Source: Anaerolineae bacterium (GTDB taxonomy: Bacteria > Chloroflexota > Anaerolineae > Caldilineales > Caldilineaceae). From it: a stretch of 64,000 bases of DNA. Below are positions 8,055 through 15,770 of this stretch, piece by piece. The stretch spans positions 124,001 through 188,000 of the forward strand of contig JAUIHI010000009.1 in assembly GCA_030432295.1 (NCBI GenBank), read 5' to 3'. Below the pieces are notes generated by a model that was given only the letters and a program-made list of their open reading frames with translations, was not told the DNA's origin and made no database searches. Positions within the stretch are counted from its first letter, which is position 1. The number at the start of each line of letters is the position of its first letter. A program made the position numbers and the translations under genes.

Positions 8055-9799
8055 TGGAAGGCCACGTCTCCCCCCGCCCATTCCCTCTCGTTTTCTCCCC
8101 CGCCACCTTTGCCGGGGCGCAAGCCATTCTATTAACTTTGGCAAAACGGCTGGCTCTGCCCGTGCTCTGCCTGGGTGGATTTGCGCTGCGTCTGCATCTG
8201 CTCAGCGCCTGGCCCTTGCGGGAAGACGAGGCGATGTACAGCGTCTGGGCGCTCCATCTGTGGCGGGTCGATCCCTGGGCGCTCACCCTCTGGCCGGACA
8301 AACCGCCCCTTTTCCTCTGGCTGCTGGGGGGAACCTTCCAGCTTTTTGGCCCATCCGAGGCCGCAGCCCGGCTGCTCAATATCGCCGCCGACACATTGAC
8401 AATCGGCGTTGTGGCCGCTACGGGTCGTGTTCTGTGGAATCGCCGGGCCGGTATCTTCGCCGGGCTGGCCTATGCCCTCAGCCCCTTCGCCCTCAGCTTC
8501 GCACCTACCGCCTACACCGACCCGACTCTCGTCCTGTGGGGAATGCTCGCCCTCTACGCCAGCCTCACCCGTCGCTCCCTCTGGGCCGGACTTTTCCTGG
8601 CCGCGGCCATCGCCACCAAACAGCAGGGGCTTCTCTACGCGCCGCTGATTGTGGGCGTGCTTCTTTTAGCCACAAAGACACAAAGAGACGAAGAAGAAAA
8701 AGGCAAAAGGCAAAAGGGGAAGGCAAAAGTGTCGGCGCACCACTCCAGCCATTCGTTATTCACAATTCGCTATTCACCCCTTCGACAGGCTCAGGACAGC
8801 GCATTCGCTATTTTCCTTCTCGGCTTCGTCCTCCTCACCCTCCCCGTCCTCCTCTGGGACGCGTCCCGCTGGGCCGTGGCGCCTTCGCCCTGGGATTTAA
8901 GCGTGCGAAACTATGCCCCGCTCGCCCTGCTTCCGCCAGAAAATTGGTTACCCCGCCTGGCCCAATGGGCGAGTGTAGCGTGGAATCTGGCCGGTAGCTG
9001 GTGGGTGGTTGGGTATTGGATATTGGGTATTGGATATTGGGTGGGGACGAGACGACGCCCAATATTCAATATCCAATATCCAATACCGATCATTCTCATC
9101 TGGTCAGTTGGTTTCGTCGTTTCACACATCACCACCAGCGTCCAAATCTGGGATCGCTATCTGCTGCCCCTGGCCCCTGTGCTGGCGCTCTTTGTCGGGT
9201 GGATTGGGTTGCGCTCCACTTCCCATAGCAGGCGTCGGTTTCAACCGATGCTGGGTTGGTTCGCCGCGGCCATTCTGCCCCTTCTCCTGCTGCCCCCCGC
9301 GCTCACCGCAGCCCGCGGCGGCCTGCCCGTGGGCGCAGATCACGGCGACTACGCGGGGCTGAACGAGAGTGTCGCCTGGCTGCGCGCCAATGCGCCGGTG
9401 GATGCTATCATCTATCACCGGGACGTGAGCTGGCAGTTGCGCTTTGCCTTTTTCGCGGCCACACCCGACCAGCCCGACGCGTCTGAATTTGAGTTGCGCT
9501 GGTTTCCCAACGCGGTCTATCTGGCAGACAACGGGGCCAAAAGCCCGGAACGCCGCAAATTTCTCGTCGAACCCACCTGGGCTGCCGTCGATTCCGCGGC
9601 CCAGCGCCTGCAACAGCGGGCCATCGGCTGGCAAGAACGCCTGCGTGCCGGAAACTTCACCCTCTACGAACTGACCAGCCCGCCCTCTGCCCTCTGCGAC
9701 TGGTGTTTGTGCGTAGAAGCGACAACGGCCACATTCCCCGACTGGTTCGCCAAACCAGCATCTCAGCATCTCAGCATCCCGTCAGGAACGCTGCCATGA
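8054..9799 (+). CDS. GT39/ArnT-like membrane glycosyltransferase with two in-frame repeat insertions
   Basis: This is a 581-residue polytopic membrane protein. After the first membrane segment comes REDEAMYSVWAL, an acidic loop typical of PMT/ArnT-like GT-C transferases that move sugars from lipid carriers to targets outside the membrane. About ten hydrophobic segments follow, then a soluble C-terminal domain. Two stretches do not look like native protein: residues about 206-254 (highly charged, Lys/Glu/Gln-rich) and about 320-345 (GYWILGIGYW ... NIQYPIP). Both are translated DNA repeats that stay in frame. The stop overlaps the next start (ATGA). Confidence 0.75.
   Translation: MEGHVSPRPFPLVFSPATFAGAQAILLTLAKRLALPVLCLGGFALRLHLLSAWPLREDEAMYSVWALHLWRVDPWALTLWPDKPPLFLWLLGGTFQLFGPSEAAARLLNIAADTLTIGVVAATGRVLWNRRAGIFAGLAYALSPFALSFAPTAYTDPTLVLWGMLALYASLTRRSLWAGLFLAAAIATKQQGLLYAPLIVGVLLLATKTQRDEEEKGKRQKGKAKVSAHHSSHSLFTIRYSPLRQAQDSAFAIFLLGFVLLTLPVLLWDASRWAVAPSPWDLSVRNYAPLALLPPENWLPRLAQWASVAWNLAGSWWVVGYWILGIGYWVGTRRRPIFNIQYPIPIILIWSVGFVVSHITTSVQIWDRYLLPLAPVLALFVGWIGLRSTSHSRRRFQPMLGWFAAAILPLLLLPPALTAARGGLPVGADHGDYAGLNESVAWLRANAPVDAIIYHRDVSWQLRFAFFAATPDQPDASEFELRWFPNAVYLADNGAKSPERRKFLVEPTWAAVDSAAQRLQQRAIGWQERLRAGNFTLYELTSPPSALCDWCLCVEATTATFPDWFAKPASQHLSIPSGTLP
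8671..8816. repeat. repeat mosaic inside the GT39-like gene
   Basis: The stretch joins CACAAAG units, AGGCAAA units (7-nt period), ATTCGTTATTCACAATTCGC-type units and a CTTCGACAGGCTCAGGACAG word. It adds roughly 48 low-complexity residues to the encoded protein with no stop or frameshift. Confidence 0.7.
9008..9087. repeat. TATTGGG-type 7-nt inverted repeat inside the GT39-like gene
   Basis: A left array of TATTGGG/TATTGGA words (9012-9041) faces the reverse-complement array (9058-9087), matching at 27 of 30 bases, over a GACGAGACGACG core. It is read through in frame as GYWILGIGYW and NIQYPIP. Related copies lie at 10448, 11008, 22443, 42685 and 43473. Confidence 0.9.
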
Positions 9800-12669
9800 C
9801 CACCCACCACCGCGCCCGCACCTTTCGCGCCCACGCGTCCGCCGCCCTCCTCCTGGCCGTCTTTGTGCTGCTGCTTTTTGCCCGCCTGCTCTTTACAGAC
9901 CGGGTGCTGGCTAGCGGGGATATCCTGCACTATTTCTACCCCTACCGGGACTACGCGGCCGCGGCCCTGCGGGACGGCCGCATCCCCCTCTGGAATCCGT
10001 ACATTTTCGGCGGCGCACCCTTTCTCGCCAATCCGCAAGCCGCGGTGCTCTATCCCCTGCACTGGCCGCTGAGTTGGCTGCCTGTGACCGCACAAATCTA
10101 TTGGAGCGCGGCCCTCCACGCCTGGATTCTGGCTCTGGGCGGCTATGCGCTGATGCGGCGGCTGGGAAGCGGCTGGCTGGCGGGTGTGGTCACTGGGCTG
10201 GTACTGGCGGGCAGCGGCTTCTACGGCGGGATGCTCGGTCACCTCAACCAGATGAACGGCGCGGCCTGGCTGCCGTGGCTTCTTTGGGTGGTGACTGGAG
10301 ACGAGGGACGGCAGACCGCAGACCGCGCAATTCGCAATTCGCAACTCGCGATTCGCACCAGCCTTTTTGCACTGTTCGTTTGTCTGTCGCTGCTGGCTGG
10401 GCATACACAAACCGCCTACATCAATCTGTTCGGCGTCGGCGTAATCGGCATTGGGTATTGGATATTGGATATTGGGCGGCGACAACGACACTTCTCAATA
10501 TCCAATATCCAATACCTACTACCCTTCCTCCTCATCTACGGCATCGGAACCGGCCTTGCTCTCCTCCTCTCCGCCGTGCAACTGCTGCCTACGCTGGAAC
10601 TGAGCGGGCTTGGGCTGCGCAGCGGTGGACTGAGCTATCAGGAAGTGACCAGCTTCAGTCTGCGCCCGTTGCTGCTGGCGTGGACGCTGCTGCCATCCTA
10701 CGGTCTGCGGGATTTGAGCGTTGTCTTCGGCACACTGGGCTATACCGAATTCGTGGCTTCGATTGGAACGGTCGGCCTGCTGCTGGCCGCGCTCGGTCTG
10801 TGGAAGGGGCGGGGCAGCGATGGCTGGAACAGGCGCGTCTGGTGGATGGGCGTCGGCTTTGCCGTGCTGGGCCTCTTCCTGGCTTTGGGTCGCTGGAACC
10901 CGGCCTACTATCTGCTCTACAAATTCGTCCCCGGCTTCGATCTCTTCCGCACCCCCGCTCGCTGGATGATGCTCTATACCCTCGGCGTGGCGATTCTGGC
11001 GGGTGAGGGTATTGGGTATTGGGTATTGGGTATTTCGCGCCGTCAACGTCACTTCTCAATATCTAATATCCAATACCCAATACCGGCCCTTTTCACTCTC
11101 GCAGTCATTATTCTCCTCTCCGCCGATCTCCTCCTCTCGGCCCTTTCCCTCCCCCATACCCATCCCACCGCGCCCCAGGCCGTCTCCGACGTGCGCACCG
11201 CGCCGGCCCATCTGCTCACCGACGGGGAGCGGGTTTTGCACCCCGCCGCGATGGGACGCTTTCTGAGTATGAGCACCATCACTTTTGACCCCGGCGATAT
11301 GGCCGACTGGCGACGCATTTTTCGCGAGAGCGATCCGCCCCAACTGGACGAGGCCGCTTTCCGTGAATTTGTCATCGCCCTCAAAGCCCAGGAGATTCTG
11401 GCCCCCAACCTGCCCCTGCTCTGGCGCATCCCCGCAGCGGACGGCTTCGACGGCGGCGTCCTGCCCCTGGACCGCTACAACCGTTTTCTGGAGCTGTTCA
11501 TCCCGCCGGACCAGCTCGTGCCCGATGGCCGTCTGCGCGAACAGGTGAAGCGCATCCCGCCCGCGGCCCTGCTCGACCTGATGGACATTCGCTACGTCAT
11601 CACCGACAAAGTGCAGGACCTCTGGTTCGAGGGCGTCTACTACGACCGGCAGATCGGCGCACAATTAAGCGCAGATCTGCTCCCTCCTCCAGAGTGGGGG
11701 AGGGCTGGGGTGGGGGTTTCAGTTGCAGTTGACAGACCTTTTGAAGCCACAGAAATTCGGGTGATCGGTGCGCTGGTTGGGGACTCCGCGGCGCTGGCAG
11801 GGCTGGCCGACAAAGCGCTGCCGCTGGTTTCGGTGACGGCATACGCGGGGGGGCAGACGATCCCTTTACACGCCATCACCGGCGGCGGTGGCGCGGGTGC
11901 TGACTTTGCCGACAGCCGGTTGGACACTCCGCTGGCTGGCTCCGCTGGCGCAACCGTCGCCTTCCGGGATGTGGACGGCGGCCAGCAGGAGTATCTGGCC
12001 CGGCTTCCTCTGGCAGCGCCGACGACGCCTGAGTCGCTCCATTTTTCGCTTCTGTCGGACGCACCGCCGGGAGTGACGGTCACAATTCAGGCAGTAACCC
12101 TCTACGACGAGCGCACGGATACTTTCATCCCGCTTCTGCCCAGCGACCGGGGCGACTTCCGGCTGGTGCATAGCGGGGATGTGAAAATTTACGAGCGAAT
12201 GGATGGGCCGGGGCGGGTTTCGCTGGTTACTTCGGCTCTGGCCGCGGCGGAGCCGGACGACGCGCTGGCCGATTTACAAACAGGCCAACAGACGGTTGTA
12301 GAAGCGGCCCCGGCAATAGTGGCCGGGTGGGGGTTGACCGGTGGCACACCCGGCACAGCCCAACTCACTGCCTACGCGCCAGAGCGAATCGCCGTTGCAA
12401 CAGAAAGCGATAGTCCCGCGCTGCTTGTCCTGCGCGATGCCTTCTATCCGGGCTGGAACGCGACTATCGACGGCGCGCCTGCCGAAATCTACCCGGTAGA
12501 CGTTCTCTTCCGCGGTGTGGCCCTGCCTGCCGGGGCGCACGAAGTACTCTTCTTCTACGCTCCACCGGCCTGGCGCTGGGGTCGCATTCTGAGCGGTGGG
12601 GGAATTGTATTCTGGCTGATACTTCTGGGCTGGGGCTGGTCACGACGGCGCGCGGTGGCTGTGGTATAA
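9796..12669 (+). CDS. YfhO family membrane protein with several in-frame repeats
   Basis: This is a 957-residue integral membrane protein of the YfhO family, whose members help glycosylate surface polymers such as teichoic acids. The N-terminal region (IPLWNPYIFGGAPFLANPQ) is the family hallmark. About a dozen membrane helices are followed by a large extracytoplasmic beta-rich domain from about residue 500. I start it at the ATG at 9796, whose ATGA overlaps the stop of the previous gene. Four DNA-repeat stretches are translated: about 10301-10358, 10448-10517, 11008-11084 and 11681-11728. Two of them encode almost the same peptide (IGYW-L-I-RRQRHFSISNIQY). They fall in loops between hydrophobic segments, so the protein may still fold. 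Confidence 0.8.
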   Translation: MTTHHRARTFRAHASAALLLAVFVLLLFARLLFTDRVLASGDILHYFYPYRDYAAAALRDGRIPLWNPYIFGGAPFLANPQAAVLYPLHWPLSWLPVTAQIYWSAALHAWILALGGYALMRRLGSGWLAGVVTGLVLAGSGFYGGMLGHLNQMNGAAWLPWLLWVVTGDEGRQTADRAIRNSQLAIRTSLFALFVCLSLLAGHTQTAYINLFGVGVIGIGYWILDIGRRQRHFSISNIQYLLPFLLIYGIGTGLALLLSAVQLLPTLELSGLGLRSGGLSYQEVTSFSLRPLLLAWTLLPSYGLRDLSVVFGTLGYTEFVASIGTVGLLLAALGLWKGRGSDGWNRRVWWMGVGFAVLGLFLALGRWNPAYYLLYKFVPGFDLFRTPARWMMLYTLGVAILAGEGIGYWVLGISRRQRHFSISNIQYPIPALFTLAVIILLSADLLLSALSLPHTHPTAPQAVSDVRTAPAHLLTDGERVLHPAAMGRFLSMSTITFDPGDMADWRRIFRESDPPQLDEAAFREFVIALKAQEILAPNLPLLWRIPAADGFDGGVLPLDRYNRFLELFIPPDQLVPDGRLREQVKRIPPAALLDLMDIRYVITDKVQDLWFEGVYYDRQIGAQLSADLLPPPEWGRAGVGVSVAVDRPFEATEIRVIGALVGDSAALAGLADKALPLVSVTAYAGGQTIPLHAITGGGGAGADFADSRLDTPLAGSAGATVAFRDVDGGQQEYLARLPLAAPTTPESLHFSLLSDAPPGVTVTIQAVTLYDERTDTFIPLLPSDRGDFRLVHSGDVKIYERMDGPGRVSLVTSALAAAEPDDALADLQTGQQTVVEAAPAIVAGWGLTGGTPGTAQLTAYAPERIAVATESDSPALLVLRDAFYPGWNATIDGAPAEIYPVDVLFRGVALPAGAHEVLFFYAPPAWRWGRILSGGGIVFWLILLGWGWSRRRAVAVV
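10301..10358. repeat. GCAATTC-type 7-nt array inside yfhO-like gene
   Basis: GCAGACC words are followed by GCAATTC, GCAATTC, GCAACTC, GCGATTC. The array is translated as AIRNSQLAIR in a loop. The complementary word family occurs between genes at 53308-53380. Confidence 0.8.
10448..10517. repeat. TATTGGA-type 7-nt inverted repeat inside yfhO-like gene
   Basis: The left array (10454-10476) and right array (10496-10516) are complementary. The core reads CGGCGACAACGACACTTCT and is close to the core of the next copy at 11008. Confidence 0.9.
11008..11084. repeat. TATTGGG-type 7-nt inverted repeat inside yfhO-like gene, second copy
   Basis: Three to four TATTGGG words at 11009-11034 face the complementary array at 11057-11084. 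The core GCCGTCAACGTCACTTCT differs from the copy at 10448 by a few bases. The reading frame is kept. Confidence 0.9.
11681..11728. repeat. GGGGGAGGGCTGGGGTGGGG-type short inverted repeat inside yfhO-like gene
   Basis: CTCCCTCCTCCAGAGTGGGG is followed by GGAGGGCTGGGGTGGGGG, giving a short purine/pyrimidine inverted repeat. It translates to LLPPPEWGRAGVGVS. It resembles a common intergenic repeat word of Chloroflexota, from memory only. Confidence 0.5.
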
Positions 12670-12670
12670 T
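12662..12670 (+). promoter_or_regulatory. extended -10 promoter candidate before the AmaP-like gene
   Basis: TGGTATAAT carries the extended -10 TG and a perfect TATAAT. No good -35 is seen 17 bases upstream. The stop codon of the YfhO gene lies within it. Confidence 0.4.
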
Positions 12671-12672
12671 CG

Positions 12673-12705
12673 AGAGGTTCGACTTTTCCGAAAAGTCGAA
12701 CCTCT
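12673..12705. repeat. AGAGGTTCGACTTTT hairpin, copy 2 of 4
   Basis: Perfect 15-base arms with a CCG loop. A CTCTTTTT tract follows at about 12708-12715, so on the plus strand it can also act as a terminator for the glycan operon. The same hairpin family is at 4792, 24535 and 37455. Confidence 0.75.
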
Positions 12706-12732
12706 GACTCTTTTTGGCAAGCAGGAGGCGTT

Positions 12733-13299
12733 GTGATCAACCTTTTTAATCGGGTGGTCGCGGTGGTGGTTTGGCTGGCGCTGCTGGCGGGGATCATCTA
12801 TTTGGCGGTTGCCCCTCTGGGCGTACTCAGTGGCGTAACCGCGCGCACCAGCGCCTTTTCCGAACAGTTGGGCCTGTGGCAGACTGCCAGCCCGACCAAT
12901 TTTCTGATCGGTCAAATTGCAGTGGGATTGGCCGCGCTTCTGCTTTTTGGAACCCTGCTCTGGGTGGAGCTTTGGCCCAAACGTCGCCGGGGCGTGCGGG
13001 TGCTTACCAGCGAAGGCGGCTCTGTGGAACTGGATACCCAAAGCATCGCCCGCCGTCTGGTCTGGCATCTGGACCAACTGGCCGAAGTGATTACCGTCAT
13101 CCCCGAAGTCAAGGCCCGGGGCAGCGCGGTGGACATTCAACTGGAGATTGAGACGGCCCCGGAGATCGATGTGCCGATGAAGACCGACGAAGTGGTGGAA
13201 GTAACCAGAGATATTATCGAGCAGGAGTTGGGGTTGAAGCTGGGCAAGCTGGACGTGCGTATGCGCCACGCGCCCTTCGACGAGGAGTGGGCGGCCTAG
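12733..13299 (+). CDS. AmaP-like alkaline shock response membrane anchor protein
   Basis: This is a 188-residue protein with two N-terminal membrane helices (about residues 7-30 and 56-78) and a small cytoplasmic alpha/beta domain, as in AmaP, the membrane anchor of the Asp23/Gls24 envelope-stress protein. The GTG start at 12733 follows AGGAGG by about 5 bases. No Asp23/Gls24 gene lies nearby, so its partner is elsewhere or it works alone. scpB starts 3 bases after the stop, so the two are co-transcribed. The family call rests on layout and on the RVLTSEGGSVEL ... IA-RL pattern. Confidence 0.7.
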   Translation: MINLFNRVVAVVVWLALLAGIIYLAVAPLGVLSGVTARTSAFSEQLGLWQTASPTNFLIGQIAVGLAALLLFGTLLWVELWPKRRRGVRVLTSEGGSVELDTQSIARRLVWHLDQLAEVITVIPEVKARGSAVDIQLEIETAPEIDVPMKTDEVVEVTRDIIEQELGLKLGKLDVRMRHAPFDEEWAA

Positions 13300-13302
13300 C
13301 CT

Positions 13303-14223
13303 GTGGAACAACGACAGCCGACAACTTTGTGGACAGAGGCCCGGCGTCTTTTGGGATTCTTTCGCAGCCTCTTTGCCCGGCTCTTTCCCGTCACCGAAAA
13401 AGTGCCTTTGCAGCCGACGCCCCCGCCTTCTACCAGCCCAGCCGCCTCCCAGGAGAGGACAGCTTTTGTGACTTCCAGCGAGCCTTTGCAGCCGACGCCC
13501 CCATCCGTCAATGGACAATCCCACCAGCCGATTGCATCGCCAGAAGAGCCACTTCTGGTCGATGAAGATGCGCGGGTAGAGGAAACCGACGAGGTGGAGC
13601 CGGATGCGTTGGACGGGGAGGAAATGGATTCAGCCGAAGTCTCTGGAGTAGATGCGGGGAAAGAAGCCGAGCTTCCCCTGCTCTCCACGCTGGAAAGTCT
13701 GCTCTTTGTGGCCGACGAGCCGGTGGAGCCGTCCCGGCTGGCCCAAGCATTGCGCCGTCCTGTGGCTGAGGTGAACGCGGCCCTGGCCCAGCTACGCGCC
13801 GAATACGAAAGTCACAACCGGGGCGTGCGCGTGCAGGAACGCAACGGCAAAGTCCAGTTGGTGACGAATCCCGCGGCTGCCCAGGCTGTGGAGGATTTTC
13901 TCAGCCTGGACCTGACCACCAAACTCAGCGGCCCGGCCCTGGAAACCCTGGCTATCATCGCCTATCGCCAACCCGTCACCCGTGTGCAGATCGAAGCCGT
14001 GCGTGGGGTGGACTGTTCGGGAATGGTGCGCAAGTTGGAGCAGCAGGGGCTGGTGGAGGAAGTGGGGCGTCTGGAAACACCGGGGCGACCGATTCTCTAC
14101 GGCGTCACCGATCTCTTTTTACAGCACTTCGGCCTGACCCATCTGGAGGAGTTGCCCGCCCTGCCGGAGTTGGACGCGGACTCCTTGCGGGCGGTGATGG
14201 CGCTGGCGGAGGATGAAGAGTAA
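13303..14223 (+). CDS. scpB: SMC-Scp complex subunit ScpB with long N-terminal extension
   Basis: ScpB forms the condensin-like SMC-ScpA-ScpB complex that organises and segregates chromosomes. The conserved double winged-helix region begins at about residue 126 ([24 protein letters not shown]) and includes [22 protein letters not shown] and the C-terminal FGL-HLEELP. The first 125 residues are Pro/Ser/Glu-rich and contain a duplicated LQPTPP segment. This extension is unusual, since ScpB is normally about 190-220 residues. A shorter start at ATG 13624 is possible, but the GTG 3 bases after the AmaP stop fits coupling better. scpA is not in the window. Confidence 0.88.
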   Translation: MEQRQPTTLWTEARRLLGFFRSLFARLFPVTEKVPLQPTPPPSTSPAASQERTAFVTSSEPLQPTPPSVNGQSHQPIASPEEPLLVDEDARVEETDEVEPDALDGEEMDSAEVSGVDAGKEAELPLLSTLESLLFVADEPVEPSRLAQALRRPVAEVNAALAQLRAEYESHNRGVRVQERNGKVQLVTNPAAAQAVEDFLSLDLTTKLSGPALETLAIIAYRQPVTRVQIEAVRGVDCSGMVRKLEQQGLVEEVGRLETPGRPILYGVTDLFLQHFGLTHLEELPALPELDADSLRAVMALAEDEE

Positions 14224-14261
14224 ACAGTATAGGATACTGATAACTGTTCACTGCTTACTCC
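14219..14261. repeat. short inverted repeat between convergent genes
   Basis: GAGTAAACAGT pairs with ACTGCTTACTC at 10 of 11 bases. The left arm contains the scpB stop codon and the right arm overlaps the end of the convergent hydrolase gene, so one element closes both genes. Confidence 0.6.
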
Positions 14262-15117
14262 GCACAACCGGTTCGCCCTTCGCCAACTCCACCCCCGGAT
14301 CAAAAACTTCGTTGTAGCGCCTACACGCCCGGATCAGATTCCCCGCGGAGAAGTGACCGCCCGTCCAGAAACGAATTGACGGTTCGCCGCCGCACAGCCG
14401 CCGGATGATTTCGTCGTCGGGCATTCCCAGCGCGTCCAGATGGGCCACGTCCCGGCAGAGGGTGAGAAGCTGGCCGATTTTGCCGTGGAGTTCGGGCAGG
14501 GGTGTGCGGCGCACGTGGCCGCTGCCGGGGAAGAGTCGCTCCGGGTGCAGGGCGGCCAGCCCGCGCAGGCTGCTGATCGTCCCGAACATCTCGAATTCGG
14601 ACGACCAGGCCCGGTCTCGCCCACCGATGAAGGCGTCCCCGCTGAAGAGCCAGCGCTGCTTCGGCTCGAAAAAGGCGATGTGATCCCGGCTGTGGCCCGG
14701 CGTCTCCACCACACGCAACGAGAAACTGTCGGTCTGGACCCGTAGACCCAACGGCTCGACGGTAGAAACCGCTTTGGGCGCGCCCCACAACAGCCGCCGG
14801 TAGAGTTGCTGGCCCAGGCGCTGGGGTTCGGTGATGGTGGGGATTGTGGCTTCGGCAGCCCGGATCGTCGCCTGGGGAAAGCGGCGGTGAAGGGTGTGCA
14901 GACCGCCGATGTGGTCCTCGTGGCTGTGGGTGACGACGATCTGCTCCACGCCCAACTGCTCGACAATCTGCACCAGTTCATCGGCCAGACAGGGCGGCCC
15001 GCTGTCAATCAGCAGTCCGTCCAGCCAATAGGCCGCGGTCCAATAGAGCGGGCGACCCAGAAGGGTGCGGGCCATACGGATTGCAGTGACGGAGCCGTGG
15101 GATTGGAGATCGATCAT
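14248..15117 (-). CDS. MBL-fold metallo-hydrolase
   Basis: This is a 289-residue metallo-beta-lactamase-fold hydrolase. The zinc motif THSHEDHIGG is present, followed by the later ligands in ETPGHSRDH and FSGDAF. This arrangement is that of the glyoxalase II/LACTB2-like group, which acts on thioesters or nucleic acids. The substrate is not predictable. I chose the ATG at 15117; a TTG at 15129 would add four residues. The gene is convergent with scpB. Confidence 0.82.
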   Translation of the reverse strand: MIDLQSHGSVTAIRMARTLLGRPLYWTAAYWLDGLLIDSGPPCLADELVQIVEQLGVEQIVVTHSHEDHIGGLHTLHRRFPQATIRAAEATIPTITEPQRLGQQLYRRLLWGAPKAVSTVEPLGLRVQTDSFSLRVVETPGHSRDHIAFFEPKQRWLFSGDAFIGGRDRAWSSEFEMFGTISSLRGLAALHPERLFPGSGHVRRTPLPELHGKIGQLLTLCRDVAHLDALGMPDDEIIRRLCGGEPSIRFWTGGHFSAGNLIRACRRYNEVFDPGVELAKGEPVVRSKQ

Positions 15118-15154
15118 TTGCGGAGCCAATACAGAAAATATACAAAAACCACAG

Positions 15155-15220
15155 ATGCTGGGTGATGCGTACTGCGTGAGAACTTTCGGGCGATCTCACG
15201 CAGGACGCATCACCCAGCAT
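15155..15220. repeat. 26-base-arm inverted repeat covering the thioesterase stop
   Basis: ATGCTGGGTGATGCGTACTG plus CGTGAG pairs with its complement at 25 of 26 bases around a 14-base core. The TGCGTAC/TGCGTGA words have a 7-nt period. The right arm supplies the last two codons and the TGA stop of the thioesterase gene. Confidence 0.85.
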
Positions 15221-15635
15221 TTCTCACACTTCCCGTCAGTTCCTCCACCACCCACGCCGGTATGCGTGTCATCGCGCCGCTGTTGTCCACACAGATGTGG
15301 CTGGTGCTGCCGGTGGCGCAGAGGACGCCGGTGGCGCTGTTGACCACTTCGTAGGAAAATTCCACCTGACGACTGCGCAGGCTGACCAGCCGGGTGATCA
15401 CCTGCACCGGATCGCCAAAGCGGATGGCTGTGCGGTAGCGGCATTGGACGTCGGTCACTGCGAAGTTGTAGCCTTCGTTGGAAATCTGGGCATAGGGTGT
15501 CCCCGCCGCGTCCATCCACGCCACCCGCCCGGCCTCGAACCAGACGATATAGCTGGCGTGATGGACCACGCCCATCAGGTCCGTCTCGGCAAAGCGGACG
15601 GTCAGGTCGAGAATGTGCGAAAAAGTCGTTTTCAT
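15210..15635 (-). CDS. acyl-CoA thioesterase, 4HBT/YbgC family
   Basis: This is a 141-residue hotdog-fold thioesterase. The active-site pattern FAETDLMGVVHHASYIVWFE, with its catalytic Asp, is that of the YbgC/FadM group, which hydrolyses acyl-CoA thioesters. The ribosome site is weak. The C-terminal residues NAG and the stop codon come from the inverted repeat at 15155, so the original end of the protein may have been changed. It is followed on the same strand by the MBL-fold gene. Confidence 0.85.
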   Translation of the reverse strand: MKTTFSHILDLTVRFAETDLMGVVHHASYIVWFEAGRVAWMDAAGTPYAQISNEGYNFAVTDVQCRYRTAIRFGDPVQVITRLVSLRSRQVEFSYEVVNSATGVLCATGSTSHICVDNSGAMTRIPAWVVEELTGSVRNAG

Positions 15636-15679
15636 TGAAACATCGATCTGTGAAATATTCAGCGAACCCGGCGATTGGG

Positions 15680-15761
15680 AGACGACAGACTGCAGACGAC
15701 AGACGAACGAAACGCGTGTTCAGGTTCAACCCGTTCGTCTTTCGTCCGCCGTCCGCCGTCA
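15680..15761. repeat. CAGACGA-type 7-nt inverted repeat
   Basis: GACGACAGACTGCAGACGAC and further CAGACGA words are matched by TTCGTCTTTCGTCCGCCGTC on the other side, around a CGCGTGTTCAGG core. It lies just upstream of the thioesterase start and ends 10 bases from the stop of the lipoamide dehydrogenase gene. The 23308 repeat uses similar words. Confidence 0.8.
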
Positions 15762-15770
15762 TTTCCCCAA

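Noticed and set aside
9008-11084. Introns, inteins or insertion sequences inside the membrane-protein genes
   Set aside because: The stretches are only 70-150 bases, encode no enzyme and keep the frame open.
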